Assembly (NCBI GenBank): GCA_022778585.1
Contig: JALFTI010000006.1
Location: 1 to 64,000, forward strand
DNA: 64,000 bases
Direction of reading: 5' to 3'
Origin: Pygmaiobacter massiliensis
GTDB taxonomy: Bacteria > Bacillota > Clostridia > Oscillospirales > Ruminococcaceae
Position numbers and translations under genes: made by a program. The notes beneath the pieces are model-generated. The model did no database searches, was not told the origin of the DNA, and worked only from the letters and a program-made list of their open reading frames with translations. This document shows positions 28,071 through 38,718 of this stretch, piece by piece (position 1 is the stretch's first letter; every line of letters starts with the position of its first letter).

Positions 28071-29084
28071 GTGAAAGATTTTTTTAAAACCCTGCAGTTT
28101 AAAATTCTGGTGGGTGTGCTGGTGGTGTTGGCAGGGGTTATGACCTATGCCGCGGCCAACGGCAGGCTGACAGCCGCCCCCCAGGAGCTTTTGGGCGCGG
28201 CAGCAGTGCCGTTCCAAAAACTGGCGGCCGCAATCTCCAATGCTGGCACTCAACTGGCGGACCGCTATATTCATATTGATGAAATTTTAGAGGAGAACGA
28301 ACAGCTTAAACAGGAGAACGAACAGCTGCGCGAGCAGATGGTGGATTATGACACCATAAAAGCGGAAAACGAGCAGCTGCGCGAAGCCTGGGGCATTAAG
28401 GAAGAAAACCCAAGTTATGAAATGATCAATGCCAATGTAATTGGCCGTGACGCGCTGGAAAAATACTATGCCTTCACCATTGATAAAGGTGAAAAGGATG
28501 GGGTCAGCGTAAAGGACTGTGTGATCGGGACCAAAGGCATTGTGGGCCGGGTGGTGGAAACCGGACCCAACTGGGCCAAGGTTACCACTATTCTGGACCC
28601 GTCGGTTTCGGTGGGGGCCATTATCAGCCGTACCAGAGACAGCGGCCTGGTTGGGGGCGATAACCTGTATGCATTGGACAAAAAATGCACCATGACCTTA
28701 TTGTCCCGCGATACACTGGCCAGCAAGGGAGATACGGTGGTCACCACCGGACTGGGAGGGGTATTCCCTAAAAATTTGATTATCGGTACGATAGAGGATA
28801 TTCTTCCCGAAGCGAGCGGGACCTCGATGTATGCGGTTATTGAGCCGATTGAAGATGTGGAAAGTATTCGCATGGTGATGGTGATCACCGATTTTGACGA
28901 GACCCAAACAGAGATACCATCGACGCCTGCATCGGATTCAGAACCTCAAACGGCGGATGAAAGTACATCGACCCCGGATGCGTCCCAAACCGATACGGCC
29001 CAGCAGTCCGGTACAGATACCGGGGCTGATACAGCGGCCGCGACCGACCCAAACCAGCAAAATGATACTGCAGACGGACAGTAG
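28071..29084 (+). CDS. mreC: Rod shape-determining protein MreC
   Basis: N-terminal TM, coiled coil (EENEQLKQENEQLREQM), conserved NVIGRDALEKYYAFTIDKGEKDGV...GLVGRV-type beta domain; GTG 28071 after GGGGG. Confidence 0.92.
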   Translation: MKDFFKTLQFKILVGVLVVLAGVMTYAAANGRLTAAPQELLGAAAVPFQKLAAAISNAGTQLADRYIHIDEILEENEQLKQENEQLREQMVDYDTIKAENEQLREAWGIKEENPSYEMINANVIGRDALEKYYAFTIDKGEKDGVSVKDCVIGTKGIVGRVVETGPNWAKVTTILDPSVSVGAIISRTRDSGLVGGDNLYALDKKCTMTLLSRDTLASKGDTVVTTGLGGVFPKNLIIGTIEDILPEASGTSMYAVIEPIEDVESIRMVMVITDFDETQTEIPSTPASDSEPQTADESTSTPDASQTDTAQQSGTDTGADTAAATDPNQQNDTADGQ

Positions 29085-29118
29085 ATATAAAAAGTAAACT
29101 TGCCGGAAAGGAGCAGAT

Positions 29119-29640
29119 ATGGACCCAAGAAAACGCACAGCACAGGCTGCCTGCAAACATTTGTGCTATCTGGCTTTGGTATTTTTATTCTATCTGCTGC
29201 AAACCTGGCCGGGCCTTTTAACAGTGGCGTCGGTTAAACCAGCCTGGCTGGTGCCGCTGGCGGTATGTATCGCTGCAAGGGAAGGGGAATTTGTGGGTGC
29301 ATTGTACGGAGCGTTTGCCGGCCTTTTGTGGGAGGTTTCGGCAGGGCGAACCTCCGGTGCGCTCGCTATTCCGCTTTTGTTTTTGTGCTTTTTTGTAGGC
29401 ATTGCGGTTACCCTTTACCTGCAGGGAAATTTACTCAATTTGTCCCTTCTCACCTTGGCAGCGGCCTTTCTCGTTACCGGAATTGACCATGTGTTTACCT
29501 ACTGGTTGCAGGGACGGTTGGGCAGCGGGGGAATTTATCTACGGTATACTCTGCCCACGGTTTTTTATACGGCCTTGGTAACGGCAGTGGCCTGGTATCT
29601 AGTGCGGGCAGTATGGCGTAAGTTTTTAGTGGAAGAGTAA
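29119..29640 (+). CDS. mreD: Rod shape-determining protein MreD
   Basis: Small polytopic protein between mreC and PBP2; MreD-like pattern. Confidence 0.85.
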   Translation: MDPRKRTAQAACKHLCYLALVFLFYLLQTWPGLLTVASVKPAWLVPLAVCIAAREGEFVGALYGAFAGLLWEVSAGRTSGALAIPLLFLCFFVGIAVTLYLQGNLLNLSLLTLAAAFLVTGIDHVFTYWLQGRLGSGGIYLRYTLPTVFYTALVTAVAWYLVRAVWRKFLVEE

Positions 29641-29671
29641 GCCGGTTGCCTCCGGCGGGAAGGACGGTGCC

Positions 29672-31708
29672 ATGGAAAAGAAACTGAACAAGCGTGCGGT
29701 AATTATGCTGTGCGGTCTTGCCGCTGTGTTTTTGGTATTTGTCTTAAAGCTATTTCAGCTGCAGGTAGTGGAAGGTCAGGAAAATCTGGACAAGGCCACC
29801 TCCACGACCTCGGTTACTTTGCCGGTCACTGCGGCCCGCGGCGAGATTGTGGACCGCTATGGCCGCACGATTGCCGGCAACCGGCAGGCGTATGGGGTGA
29901 GGCTGATCTACGCGCTTTTGCCCCAGGAAAACCTAAACCAAACACTGTTGGCGCTGGTAAAGATTTTTGAGGAAAACGGCGAGGAATGGAATGACGATGC
30001 TCCGCTGACCGATACTGCTCCCTACGAGTTTGAAGAAGACCGGGAGAGCGCTGTGGAGCGGATGAAGGAAACCCTGGGTCTGGCCGAATATGCGACCGCC
30101 CAAAATGTGTACGACCGCATGGTGGAACGGTATGAGCTGGAAGAAATTCCCGAAGAATACCGCCGCGCGCTGGCCGGAATTCGATACCAGATGGAATATG
30201 AAGAGTACGGCCTTGTAACCCCCTTTACCATTGCCAGCGATGTGTCGATTGAAACGGTGTCTACCATAAAGGAAAATAACCTGGACCTGCCGGGGGTTGA
30301 TGTGGTGGAAGAGGCGGTGCGCAGCTATCCCAATACCACCTTAATGCCCCACATTCTGGGCATGATTGGCAAAATTGACGCCACGGAGTGGAAGAATCTG
30401 AAAAACCAGGGGTATCAAATGAATGACCTGGTGGGCAAAAGCGGGATTGAAAAAGCGTATGAAAGTGTGCTGGCTGGTTCAGATGGACGGGTCACTTTGG
30501 AGCGCAATACCAGCGGCCAGACTCTTTCCACCACCACCATCACCGAAGCCGAACCAGGTCAAACTGTGGTGCTCACCATAGATAAAAATCTGCAGGAACA
30601 AACCCAGGCGATTTTGGAAAATCAGATAGAGGTCCTGAAAGGGGTCAATGAAGCCAACAATGATCCCGCACCGGGTGGCGGCGCGGTGGTGGTGCTTGAT
30701 GTAAAGACCGGCGGTATACTGGCGGCAGCGACCAGCCCCAACTATGATATTGGGCTGTACCAGACCAGTGCCGGTTACGCTGCCTATGCGCAGGATGAAC
30801 AGCTGCCGCTTTTTAACCGGGCGCTTAACGGGCTTTACCGGCCAGGTTCTACCTTTAAATGTTCGGTGGCGGTGGCAGGCCTGGCAGAAGGGTATATTAC
30901 GCCGGAAGACACTACCTACTGCAGCCAGGTTTATACATTCTGGAGCGATTACCAGCCGAAATGTACCCATTACCATGGCACCGAAACGGTGGCAACTGCT
31001 CTGCGGGATTCGTGCAATATTTTCTTCTATGACCTGGGCCGGCGGATGGGTGTAGACCTGTTCAACAGTTATGCGTCGGCGTTGGGGCTTGGGCAGAAAA
31101 CCGGCCTGGAAATCAGCGAGGCGAGCGGAAATCTTTCCACCGAAGCATATTTCAACGAGCACCATGCCGGGGAACAGTGGCAAAAGGGCAATGTGGTGCA
31201 GGCAGCCATTGGTCAGATGGACACCCAGGTAACCCCAGTGCAGCTGGCTACCTATGCGGCATCCATTGCCAACAGAGGGGTACGGATGCGAACCCACCTG
31301 GTGGCGGGTATTCAGGACACCAATACCGGCGAGATGCTGAGCACAGTGGAGCCCAAGGTGGAAGCGGATCTGGAAATGGATGATGAAACCCGTGATATGG
31401 TGTTTGATGCCGTGGAGGAAGGTATGCTGATGGCCAGCCGAACCGGTACTGCCACAACCTTTTTGGGTAACTATGTATATAATGTAGCAAGCAAAACCGG
31501 TACGGCGCAGAATGCTTCGGGCTATTATGACGCTGTTATTGTGGCTTACGGCCCTACTGAGGACCCGGAGATTGCCATTGGCGCAGTGGTGGAAAACTGC
31601 GGCGACGGTTATCAGCTGGCCCGTATGGTGCGGGATATTTTTAATGCCTATTATGAAGATAAGAACGCCAATACCGATATTGCTGCGTATGGCGAGCTTT
31701 TGGAGTAA
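29672..31708 (+). CDS. mrdA: Penicillin-binding protein 2 (elongasome transpeptidase)
   Basis: AARGEIVDRYGRTIAGNR; STFK, SCN, KTGTAQ transpeptidase motifs (RPGSTFKCSV, RDSCNIFF, SKTGTAQNASG). Confidence 0.95.
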   Translation: MEKKLNKRAVIMLCGLAAVFLVFVLKLFQLQVVEGQENLDKATSTTSVTLPVTAARGEIVDRYGRTIAGNRQAYGVRLIYALLPQENLNQTLLALVKIFEENGEEWNDDAPLTDTAPYEFEEDRESAVERMKETLGLAEYATAQNVYDRMVERYELEEIPEEYRRALAGIRYQMEYEEYGLVTPFTIASDVSIETVSTIKENNLDLPGVDVVEEAVRSYPNTTLMPHILGMIGKIDATEWKNLKNQGYQMNDLVGKSGIEKAYESVLAGSDGRVTLERNTSGQTLSTTTITEAEPGQTVVLTIDKNLQEQTQAILENQIEVLKGVNEANNDPAPGGGAVVVLDVKTGGILAAATSPNYDIGLYQTSAGYAAYAQDEQLPLFNRALNGLYRPGSTFKCSVAVAGLAEGYITPEDTTYCSQVYTFWSDYQPKCTHYHGTETVATALRDSCNIFFYDLGRRMGVDLFNSYASALGLGQKTGLEISEASGNLSTEAYFNEHHAGEQWQKGNVVQAAIGQMDTQVTPVQLATYAASIANRGVRMRTHLVAGIQDTNTGEMLSTVEPKVEADLEMDDETRDMVFDAVEEGMLMASRTGTATTFLGNYVYNVASKTGTAQNASGYYDAVIVAYGPTEDPEIAIGAVVENCGDGYQLARMVRDIFNAYYEDKNANTDIAAYGELLE

Positions 31709-31731
31709 AAAGCAAAAAAATGCTGTGGCAA

Positions 31732-31763
31732 AAAGCAGGGGGCAAAGCTCCCTGCTTTTTTGT
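31732..31763 (+). terminator. Rho-independent terminator of mrdA
   Basis: AAAAAGCAGGG...CCCTGCTTTTTT. Confidence 0.85.
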
Positions 31764-31902
31764 GGCCAATACCCGGAAAAATGTAAATAGAAAGCAGTAT
31801 TTATGTGGCAGGTTTTTTGGTTGTGCAGAAGGCAAAAGGGCACAAAGCCAGCAACCGAGCCAAAAATTCCCGTTTGTTTTTTTGCGCAAAGGGCGAAATT
31901 TG

Positions 31903-31931
31903 TTGTACTTGGCAGACAGCTGTGCTATAAT
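31903..31931 (+). promoter_or_regulatory. Promoter for minD-like gene
   Basis: TTGTAC-N17-TATAAT. Confidence 0.55.
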
Positions 31932-32009
31932 AATTTTGCCTGTATGCAGAAAATGCTGCGCCGCATATGGGCGGCATAATGGACGCGGCAAAGAACGGAG
32001 AGAATTTTC

Positions 32010-32738
32010 ATGGGCGCAAGGATTATAATGGTGACCTCCGGCAAGGGGGGGACCGGGAAAAGCACGCTCTCCGTACTGATTGGCGCAGCCTTGGCGGCCC
32101 GGGGCAAGCGGGTGCTATTGGTGGAGCTGGACTCAGGGCTGCGCAGTGTGGATGTCATTGCCGGCGTTTACGGCAAGACCGTATACGACATAGAGGATAT
32201 TATGTCGGGGCGGTGCGAGCCGGACAAAGCGGTGATTGAAAGCCCAGTTTACCCCAATTTGTCGGTGGTGAGCGCGCCTTATTCGGGCGGGCAGATTGCT
32301 GCCCCTGCCTTAAAGGTGATGTGTGAGCGGATGGGCGATGTGTTCGACTTCATTCTGCTGGACACCGCTGCCGGTTTGGGCGCGCCGTTTCAGGCTGCCA
32401 AACAGGTGGCCAGCGGTGGCATTATTGTTATTACACCGGACCTTGTCACCATGCGGGACGGCCGGCTGGTGGCCGATGAACTGGAATCGATCGGTTGGCT
32501 GCGGTTGGTCATCAACAAGGTGTTCTGGGGCCGCGGCAAAGTAAACCCCATTAAAAACCTCGATGAGTGTATTGACACAGTGGGGGTGCAGCTTTTGGGG
32601 GTGGTGCCCTTTTCGGGGCACATTGCGCTTGCGGCTGCTTGCGGCGAAGCGCTGGATTCGGAATGTATTTCCTTTCAGGTAATCCGGTCCATTGCGGGGC
32701 GCATTTGCGGTGAGGATGCTCCGCTTATTATTCGATAG
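32010..32738 (+). CDS. MinD/ParA-family ATPase (septum site-determining MinD-like)
   Basis: Deviant Walker A SGKGGTGKSTL; LLVELDSGLRSVDVIAG; FILLDTAAG; no minC/minE found alongside. Confidence 0.85.
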   Translation: MGARIIMVTSGKGGTGKSTLSVLIGAALAARGKRVLLVELDSGLRSVDVIAGVYGKTVYDIEDIMSGRCEPDKAVIESPVYPNLSVVSAPYSGGQIAAPALKVMCERMGDVFDFILLDTAAGLGAPFQAAKQVASGGIIVITPDLVTMRDGRLVADELESIGWLRLVINKVFWGRGKVNPIKNLDECIDTVGVQLLGVVPFSGHIALAAACGEALDSECISFQVIRSIAGRICGEDAPLIIR

Positions 32739-32805
32739 ACCTGCCCTGTAGGGGCATTTTCCAGAGAAATAGATAGAGAAACATGAACGAAAGGATGTGG
32801 CAGCC

Positions 32806-33210
32806 ATGAATATTGCATTGATTGCACATGATTCCAAGAAAGAACTGATGGTGCAGTTCTGTATTGCATACTGCAGGGTTTTAAGCCAGCACAACCTGGT
32901 CGCAACCGGGACTACCGGCAAAATGGTGGCCGAAGCCACCGGCCTGCAGATTCATCGGTTCCTGTCGGGAACACATGGCGGCGACCAACAGATTGCAGCG
33001 CGGATTTCCTGCAACGAGATTGACCTGCTTTTGTATTTCCGAGACCCCATCAGCGCAAAGCCCAACGAGCCCAATGAGTTGAATCTGCTGAGATTGTGTG
33101 ATGTGCACAATATTCCTGTGGCCACAAACATTGCAACAGCAGAGGTTTTGATCCATGGCTTGGAGCGGGGCGACCTGGACTGGCGCAATATTGTCAACCC
33201 CAAGGGCTGA
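32806..33210 (+). CDS. mgsA: Methylglyoxal synthase
   Basis: [43 protein letters not shown]-like [25 protein letters not shown]. Confidence 0.95.
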   Translation: MNIALIAHDSKKELMVQFCIAYCRVLSQHNLVATGTTGKMVAEATGLQIHRFLSGTHGGDQQIAARISCNEIDLLLYFRDPISAKPNEPNELNLLRLCDVHNIPVATNIATAEVLIHGLERGDLDWRNIVNPKG

Positions 33211-33228
33211 TTTACACAGATAAAACCG

Positions 33229-33264
33229 TTACAGGCCCGCCTGCGGGGGGCCTGTATTTTGGTG
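33229..33264 (+). terminator. Terminator-like hairpin after mgsA
   Basis: TACAGGCCC-gcctgcgg-GGGCCTGTATTTT. Confidence 0.65.
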
Positions 33265-33297
33265 TAAGGGCTTTTTAAGCCCAAGGAAAGCGAGGAC

Positions 33298-34578
33298 ATG
33301 GAATCTATGGCAGAAAAGATCACAGCGCAGAAGGGCACAAAGGATGTGCTGCCTGCCGAAAGCTACCGCTGGCAGTACATTGAACAGGCGCTGCGCAGCA
33401 CGGTAGAATTGTTTGGCTATAAGGAAATTCGCCTGCCCACCTTTGAGGCGACCGAGCTGTTTAGCCGGGGCGTGGGTGAAACCACCGATGTGGTGGGCAA
33501 GGAAATGTATACCTTTAATGACAAAGGCAACCGCAGCATTACCCTGCGGCCGGAGGGTACCGCCAATACGGTGCGGGCCATTCTGGAACATGGCCTTTTG
33601 GCCGAAGCGTTGCCGGTGAAGGCGTATTATCTGCAAAGCTGCTTCCGGTATGAAAAGCCGCAGTCTGGCCGGCTGCGGGAATTTCACCAGCTGGGTATTG
33701 AAATGTTTGGTGCAGCCGGGCCGGATGCAGATGTGCAAACCATTGCAGTGGCAGCTGCCTGCCTGAAAAAGGTGGGAGTACACAGTGTTCGTCTGGAAAT
33801 AAACTCCATTGGCTGCCCCAACTGCCGGCCGGCTTATCACCAAGCATTGAAGGCGTATTTTAATATGCATCTGGATCAGCTGTGCGATACCTGTAAAGAC
33901 CGGTTGGACCGCAATCCGCTTCGTATTTTGGATTGCAAGTGCCCCAGTTGCGCCCAGGTGGCAAAGAACGCGCCGCTGATGCGGGACTTTTTGTGCCAGG
34001 ACTGCCGTGACCATTTTGAACAGGTGAAGCAGGGGCTTACAAACCTGTCGATTGAATGGGTGGAAAACCCCACCATTGTGCGCGGGCTTGATTATTACTC
34101 TAAAACCGTTTTTGAATTTGTGCATACCGGCGCCGGGGCACAGGGTACTGTTTGTGGCGGCGGCCGGTACGATGGCCTGGTGGAACAGCTGGGCGGTAAG
34201 CCGACCCCCGGTATTGGGTTTGGCATGGGGCTGGAACGACTTTTAATGGTAATGGAAGCAGAACAAGCCCCCATTCCCGCCGACCGCGTACCGGATATTT
34301 ACCTGTGTGATATGGGCGGTGAAAGCAAAATGCTTTGCCAGCGCATAGCAGCCGCTGTGCGCAGCGCAGGGCTGTGGGCGGAATGCGATGTGATGGGCCG
34401 CGGCTTAAAGCCCCAGATGAAGTACGCCAATAAAATAGGCGCCAAATATACCGCGGTGATAGGCGAAAATGAAGTAAACGCCGGCGCGGGGAAAATTAAG
34501 CGAATGGAGGACGGCGCTGAAGAGCTGGTGGCCTATGACCAGCTGGCCGGTTGGCTTTGCCAGCGGCTCTGCAAGTGA
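33298..34578 (+). CDS. hisS: Histidyl-tRNA synthetase
   Basis: AQKGTKDVLP, class II motifs, VRGLDYYSKTVFEF, GGGRYDGLVEQLGG. Confidence 0.97.
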   Translation: MESMAEKITAQKGTKDVLPAESYRWQYIEQALRSTVELFGYKEIRLPTFEATELFSRGVGETTDVVGKEMYTFNDKGNRSITLRPEGTANTVRAILEHGLLAEALPVKAYYLQSCFRYEKPQSGRLREFHQLGIEMFGAAGPDADVQTIAVAAACLKKVGVHSVRLEINSIGCPNCRPAYHQALKAYFNMHLDQLCDTCKDRLDRNPLRILDCKCPSCAQVAKNAPLMRDFLCQDCRDHFEQVKQGLTNLSIEWVENPTIVRGLDYYSKTVFEFVHTGAGAQGTVCGGGRYDGLVEQLGGKPTPGIGFGMGLERLLMVMEAEQAPIPADRVPDIYLCDMGGESKMLCQRIAAAVRSAGLWAECDVMGRGLKPQMKYANKIGAKYTAVIGENEVNAGAGKIKRMEDGAEELVAYDQLAGWLCQRLCK

Positions 34579-34607
34579 CCGAAAGCCAAGCGAAGGGAGA
34601 AAACAGT

Positions 34608-36413
34608 ATGGAAAGTATGGGCAATCTGCGCCGTACCGATTATTGCGGCGAGCTTTCTGCTGCGGATATTGGACGCCAGGTAGTGGTGGCAGGCTCCGTG
34701 GCAAAAAGCCGGGATCTGGGTGGTGTCATCTTTACTGACCTGCGGGACACCACGGGTATTTTGCAGCTTTCGTTTGATGATGCGACCGACCGGAATGTAT
34801 TTGAAAAGGCTTCCGGCCTGCACAGTGAATATGTGCTGATCGCCAAGGGCGTTTTGCGCCGGCGTGAGAGCGTGAATAAAGCGATTCCCACCGGTGAAAT
34901 TGAACTTGCAGTGGAAGAGCTGCGGGTACTGAGCGAAGCCGAGACCACACCTTTTGAAATTCGTGATGATGTGAAGGTGAAGGATGAGCTGCGGCTGAAA
35001 TACCGCTATCTGGACCTGCGCCGGCCGGTTATGCATCAGCCCATTGTGCTGCGCAGCCGTATCTGCCAAATTATTCGCAACTATTTCTGCGACCACCATT
35101 TTTGTGAAATTGAAACCCCGACCCTGATTAAGTCCACCCCGGAAGGTGCACGGGACTATCTGGTACCCAGCCGGGTGCAGCCGGGGCGGTTCTATGCGCT
35201 GCCCCAGTCCCCGCAGCTGTATAAACAAATTTTAATGCTCTCCGGCTTTGACCGGTATTTCCAGATTGCCCGCTGCTATCGGGACGAAGACCTGCGTGCT
35301 GACCGCCAGCCGGAGTTCACTCAGGTGGACGAGGAAATGAGCTTTGTGACGGCTGACGATGTGATGACCCTGAACGAGGGGTTGATGCAGAAGGTTTGGA
35401 AAGAGATGCTGGGGGTGGATATTCCCACCCCATTCCGCCGGATGCGCTGGGACGATGCCATGGACACCTATGGCTCGGACAAGCCCGACACCCGCTTTGG
35501 CCTGGAAATTCAAAATGTGACCGGCCTTTTTGCAAATACAGAGTTTGTGCCGTTTAAAAATGCGATTGCTGCGGGCGGCACAATTCGGGCAATTAATGCC
35601 AAGGGGCTGGCTGGTCAGCTTACCCGTAAAACCATCGACAAATTGTCGGATGTGGCAAAGACTTATGGAGCAAAGGGACTGGCTTATACCCGCATTACCG
35701 AGGAAAGCGTTGCTTCCAGCTTTGAAAAGAACCTGACCGAAGAGGAAAAGAATGCGCTTCACACCGCGTTGAACGCCGAAGTAGGGGATGTGCTCTTGCT
35801 TGTGAGCGATGCAAAGCGGGTGACAGCCTGCACCGCATTGGGGCAGGTCCGGCTGGAAGTAGGCCGCCGCTGCGGTTTGATTGACCCCGACCGGTTTGAC
35901 TTTTTGTGGGTGGTAGATTTCCCGCTGTTTGAGTACAGCGAGGAAGAAGGCCGCTTTAAAGCGATGCACAACCCGTTTACTATGCCTACCCAGGACAGCC
36001 TGGATAAGATTGAAACCGACCCGGCAGCCTGCTATGCCGACGCTTATGATATTGTGCTGAACGGTGTGGAGCTGGGCGGCGGCTCCCTGCGGGTAAACGA
36101 CCCCGCATTGCAAAACCGCATGCTAAAGGCGCTGGGCTTTACCGAGGAAAAGGCGCGGGAGAGCTTTGGTTTCCTGATGGATGCTTACCGGTACGGTGCA
36201 CCGCCTCATGGCGGCATGGCTTACGGGCTGGACCGCATGGTTATGCTGCTGCTTAAGCGGGATTCTATCCGGGATGTAATTGCCTTCCCCAAGGTACAAA
36301 ATGCAAGCGAATTGATGAGCGGCTGCCCGGAAACCGTGGAAGAAAAGCAGCTGCGGGAGCTTTCCATTGCATTGGATGTGCCTGCACAGGAGATGGCAGA
36401 GAAGGGCGAGTGA
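34608..36413 (+). CDS. aspS: Aspartyl-tRNA synthetase
   Basis: MESMGNLRRTDYCGELSAADIGRQVVVAGSVAKSRDLGGVIFTDLRD; FETPTL-type motif; APPHGGMAYGLDRMVML; start chosen at 34608. Confidence 0.97.
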   Translation: MESMGNLRRTDYCGELSAADIGRQVVVAGSVAKSRDLGGVIFTDLRDTTGILQLSFDDATDRNVFEKASGLHSEYVLIAKGVLRRRESVNKAIPTGEIELAVEELRVLSEAETTPFEIRDDVKVKDELRLKYRYLDLRRPVMHQPIVLRSRICQIIRNYFCDHHFCEIETPTLIKSTPEGARDYLVPSRVQPGRFYALPQSPQLYKQILMLSGFDRYFQIARCYRDEDLRADRQPEFTQVDEEMSFVTADDVMTLNEGLMQKVWKEMLGVDIPTPFRRMRWDDAMDTYGSDKPDTRFGLEIQNVTGLFANTEFVPFKNAIAAGGTIRAINAKGLAGQLTRKTIDKLSDVAKTYGAKGLAYTRITEESVASSFEKNLTEEEKNALHTALNAEVGDVLLLVSDAKRVTACTALGQVRLEVGRRCGLIDPDRFDFLWVVDFPLFEYSEEEGRFKAMHNPFTMPTQDSLDKIETDPAACYADAYDIVLNGVELGGGSLRVNDPALQNRMLKALGFTEEKARESFGFLMDAYRYGAPPHGGMAYGLDRMVMLLLKRDSIRDVIAFPKVQNASELMSGCPETVEEKQLRELSIALDVPAQEMAEKGE

Positions 36414-36466
36414 ACTGCCAGTAGCCAAACCGAAAAGTGTTTGGTGTGCGTTTATTTTTAGAAAAA

Positions 36467-36504
36467 CAAAAGGGTATGGCCCAATGGCCATACCCTTTTG
36501 TTTT
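36467..36504 (+). terminator. Rho-independent terminator of aspS
   Basis: CAAAAGGGTATGGCC-CAAT-GGCCATACCCTTTTG-TTTT. Confidence 0.9.
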
Positions 36505-36687
36505 AAAATTTTAGTAAAGCTGTAAGAGGCGTTTTGTCTGCAACACTTTGTTTTCAGGGCGGTGGCTTGCTTAGATGCGGACAGCAGATGCATAAACGAT
36601 TGGGCAAAACAAATTTTTCGCAGGTGGCTTTGGTGTCACACCAATCAGCTTGTGGGTATTTTGCTGCCAAATAAAGTGCAAGGTCAT

Positions 36688-36722
36688 AAAAAGAGAGCAG
36701 AATTTTTTCTGCTCTCTTTTTA
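36688..36722. terminator. Terminator hairpin
   Basis: AAAAAGAGAGCAGAA-TTT-TTCTGCTCTCTTTTT; A/T runs both sides. Confidence 0.75.
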
Positions 36723-36974
36723 TTTATAAAAAATAAGAAATTACAGCAGTGCAGGGAAGATGTCTGCATTGCAGAAAAATGCAAAAAAGAATATTTAGTG
36801 CAATTTCTATTCCTTCTTTTAAGAACAGTTTATATACCGGGCAGCTTGGGGCAATTTAGTATGCCTTCGCTTTTATACCGGTGGAAAATGTAAACGGTAA
36901 AAATATAAAAGAAATGGCACTTTGGGTAAAATACCAGCCGTGATTCTCTTTCCCTTTTGCTTTTGGGGCGCAGG

Positions 36975-37895
36975 TCAGTCTCTCACTTCCAAATGCAACA
37001 CATCCGGCCGTGCGTAGTGTCCGCAGGGGTCAAACTCCATTCGGCTGGCGGAAACCTTAGCCATATCCAGTTCGGCATATACAATCCCTTCCTGGTCCCA
37101 AAGCGGCTGGGTAACATAGTGGCCGTAAGGATCCACCACGCAGCTGCCTCCCCGGCATACAACCTGGTTTAGCGCCGCTATTTCCTGGGGGCAGTTTAGG
37201 TCTTTGGGGTAAATATCCTTGGTGAAATACATATTGCAGTTGATAAAATAGCACCGGCCTTCCAGCGCAATATGGCAGATGGTATTCTGCCATTCCGGGT
37301 TGTCGTTGGTATTGGGGGAAAGGTAAAGTGTAACCCCTTTTTGGTAAAGTGCCACCCGCGCTAAAGGCATATAGCTTTCCCAGCAGATCAAGCTGGCCAT
37401 TGGTCCCCAAGGAGTATCTGCAATCGGAAAATAATCGCGGTTGGCATCTGCCCATACCACACGCTCCGCACCAGTGGGCTTCAGCTTGCGGTGTATCGAT
37501 TCCAAAGCGCCGTCGGGATTAAAAATTAAATTGGTATTGTATAGGGAAGCTGTAAGCCTATCTCGTTCCGACACGCCGATGCTGATATACACGCCCAGTT
37601 TTGCGGCGGCTTGAGCTAACTGGGCAGTTTCAGGCCCGGGCACCAGAATGGAATTTTCATAATAGCGCACCCAATCTGCTCGCCCTTTTTCACTGCGGGC
37701 TCCAACCGTAAAACCAAAGGTCATTCCATAAGGATACCCCGGCACGAAAAGCTCGGGCAGAACAATCAGTTGGGCCCCCTGCCCGGCTGCGGTATCAATT
37801 AGTTTTAAGGCTTTGTCTATACAGGCCGCTTTGTCAAACAGTACCGGCGCGGCCTGTATTACAGCAATTTTGCAAACAGATTTTAAATCTTTCAT
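36975..37895 (-). CDS. Nitrilase / carbon-nitrogen hydrolase family protein
   Basis: Glu-Lys-Cys triad regions: VLPELFVPGYPYG, HRKLKPTGAERVVWADA, ASLICWESYMPLAR. Confidence 0.9.
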   Translation of the reverse strand: MKDLKSVCKIAVIQAAPVLFDKAACIDKALKLIDTAAGQGAQLIVLPELFVPGYPYGMTFGFTVGARSEKGRADWVRYYENSILVPGPETAQLAQAAAKLGVYISIGVSERDRLTASLYNTNLIFNPDGALESIHRKLKPTGAERVVWADANRDYFPIADTPWGPMASLICWESYMPLARVALYQKGVTLYLSPNTNDNPEWQNTICHIALEGRCYFINCNMYFTKDIYPKDLNCPQEIAALNQVVCRGGSCVVDPYGHYVTQPLWDQEGIVYAELDMAKVSASRMEFDPCGHYARPDVLHLEVRD

Positions 37896-37936
37896 AAACC
37901 AAAACCCCCCGTGTTGTACAAAAACACATTTTCTTC

Positions 37937-37966
37937 CTTATAACATTTCACACCGGGCAGTGTCAA
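37937..37966 (-). promoter_or_regulatory. Promoter for nitrilase gene
   Basis: Minus strand TTGACA-N18-TATAAG. Confidence 0.6.
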
Positions 37967-38524
37967 GCAATGCGCAGATACGGAGGGAGGGTGCCGCAAA
38001 AGTTAAGGCGATATTTTCCTATCCTACCTTTGGCCAAGAAAAGTATTTTAGCCAATGAAAGAAGCTTGTATTTAAATATGTCCGATGGGCGCTTTGTTTT
38101 TGCCGATCTGCTGGAGCATATAAAAAACTGGAAACAGTTTTCGATTGACTGCGCGCTGGCTGTAGGTGCATACTGGTATTGCTTTGGAAAGCATTTGGTG
38201 AAAAGTACCAGGCTTTGCGGGTGAAAGTACTGTGTTCATAACCGAAACAAAATTTGGTAAAGTGCTTTTTAAATAAAAATAAAGGCGAGGTTTAGGCAAA
38301 ATTACAATATATGTGAAAGTTTAGCCTTGTGTGAACAGGCTGAAAAAACACGAAAATTTGGGCCTGTTTCTGTACAAAATGTGAGAAAAAAGTTTTACTG
38401 TGCAAAAAAAATATTTTTCTCCATGGTGTTTTTTACAAATTCAATAACAATTTTCTGGAGATTCTTTACAAAATTCATATTATAACTATATATAACAAGG
38501 TATTACTTTATAAACGGCCCATAA

Positions 38525-38553
38525 TTGACTTTCCAGAAAGATTCTGTTATAGT
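38525..38553 (+). promoter_or_regulatory. Sigma-A promoter for M20 peptidase-dpp operon
   Basis: TTGACT-N17-TATAGT about 165 nt upstream of the start codon, in an A/T-rich leader. Confidence 0.65.
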
Positions 38554-38718
38554 AAAGCCACATGGTGAACATGAACGAAAAAGTGTCGTTCCTTCTTCGG
38601 AAATTGGGCATTTAGTAATGATTCATGGATAAATGATGATTTTTAAGTAAAATTTGAGTGTTGCCTTATAAGAAAAAAGAAAAAATGACATTTTCGTGAA
38701 AAAAGGAAGTTGTCAGCT

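Noticed and set aside
26826-28274. 482-aa minus-strand ORF across mreB
   Set aside because: Antisense to mreB/mreC; His/Asn-rich shadow translation.
33211-33297. Possible T-box or leader control upstream of hisS
   Set aside because: The gap is too short; the only structure is the mgsA terminator-like hairpin, and no His-rich ORF is present.
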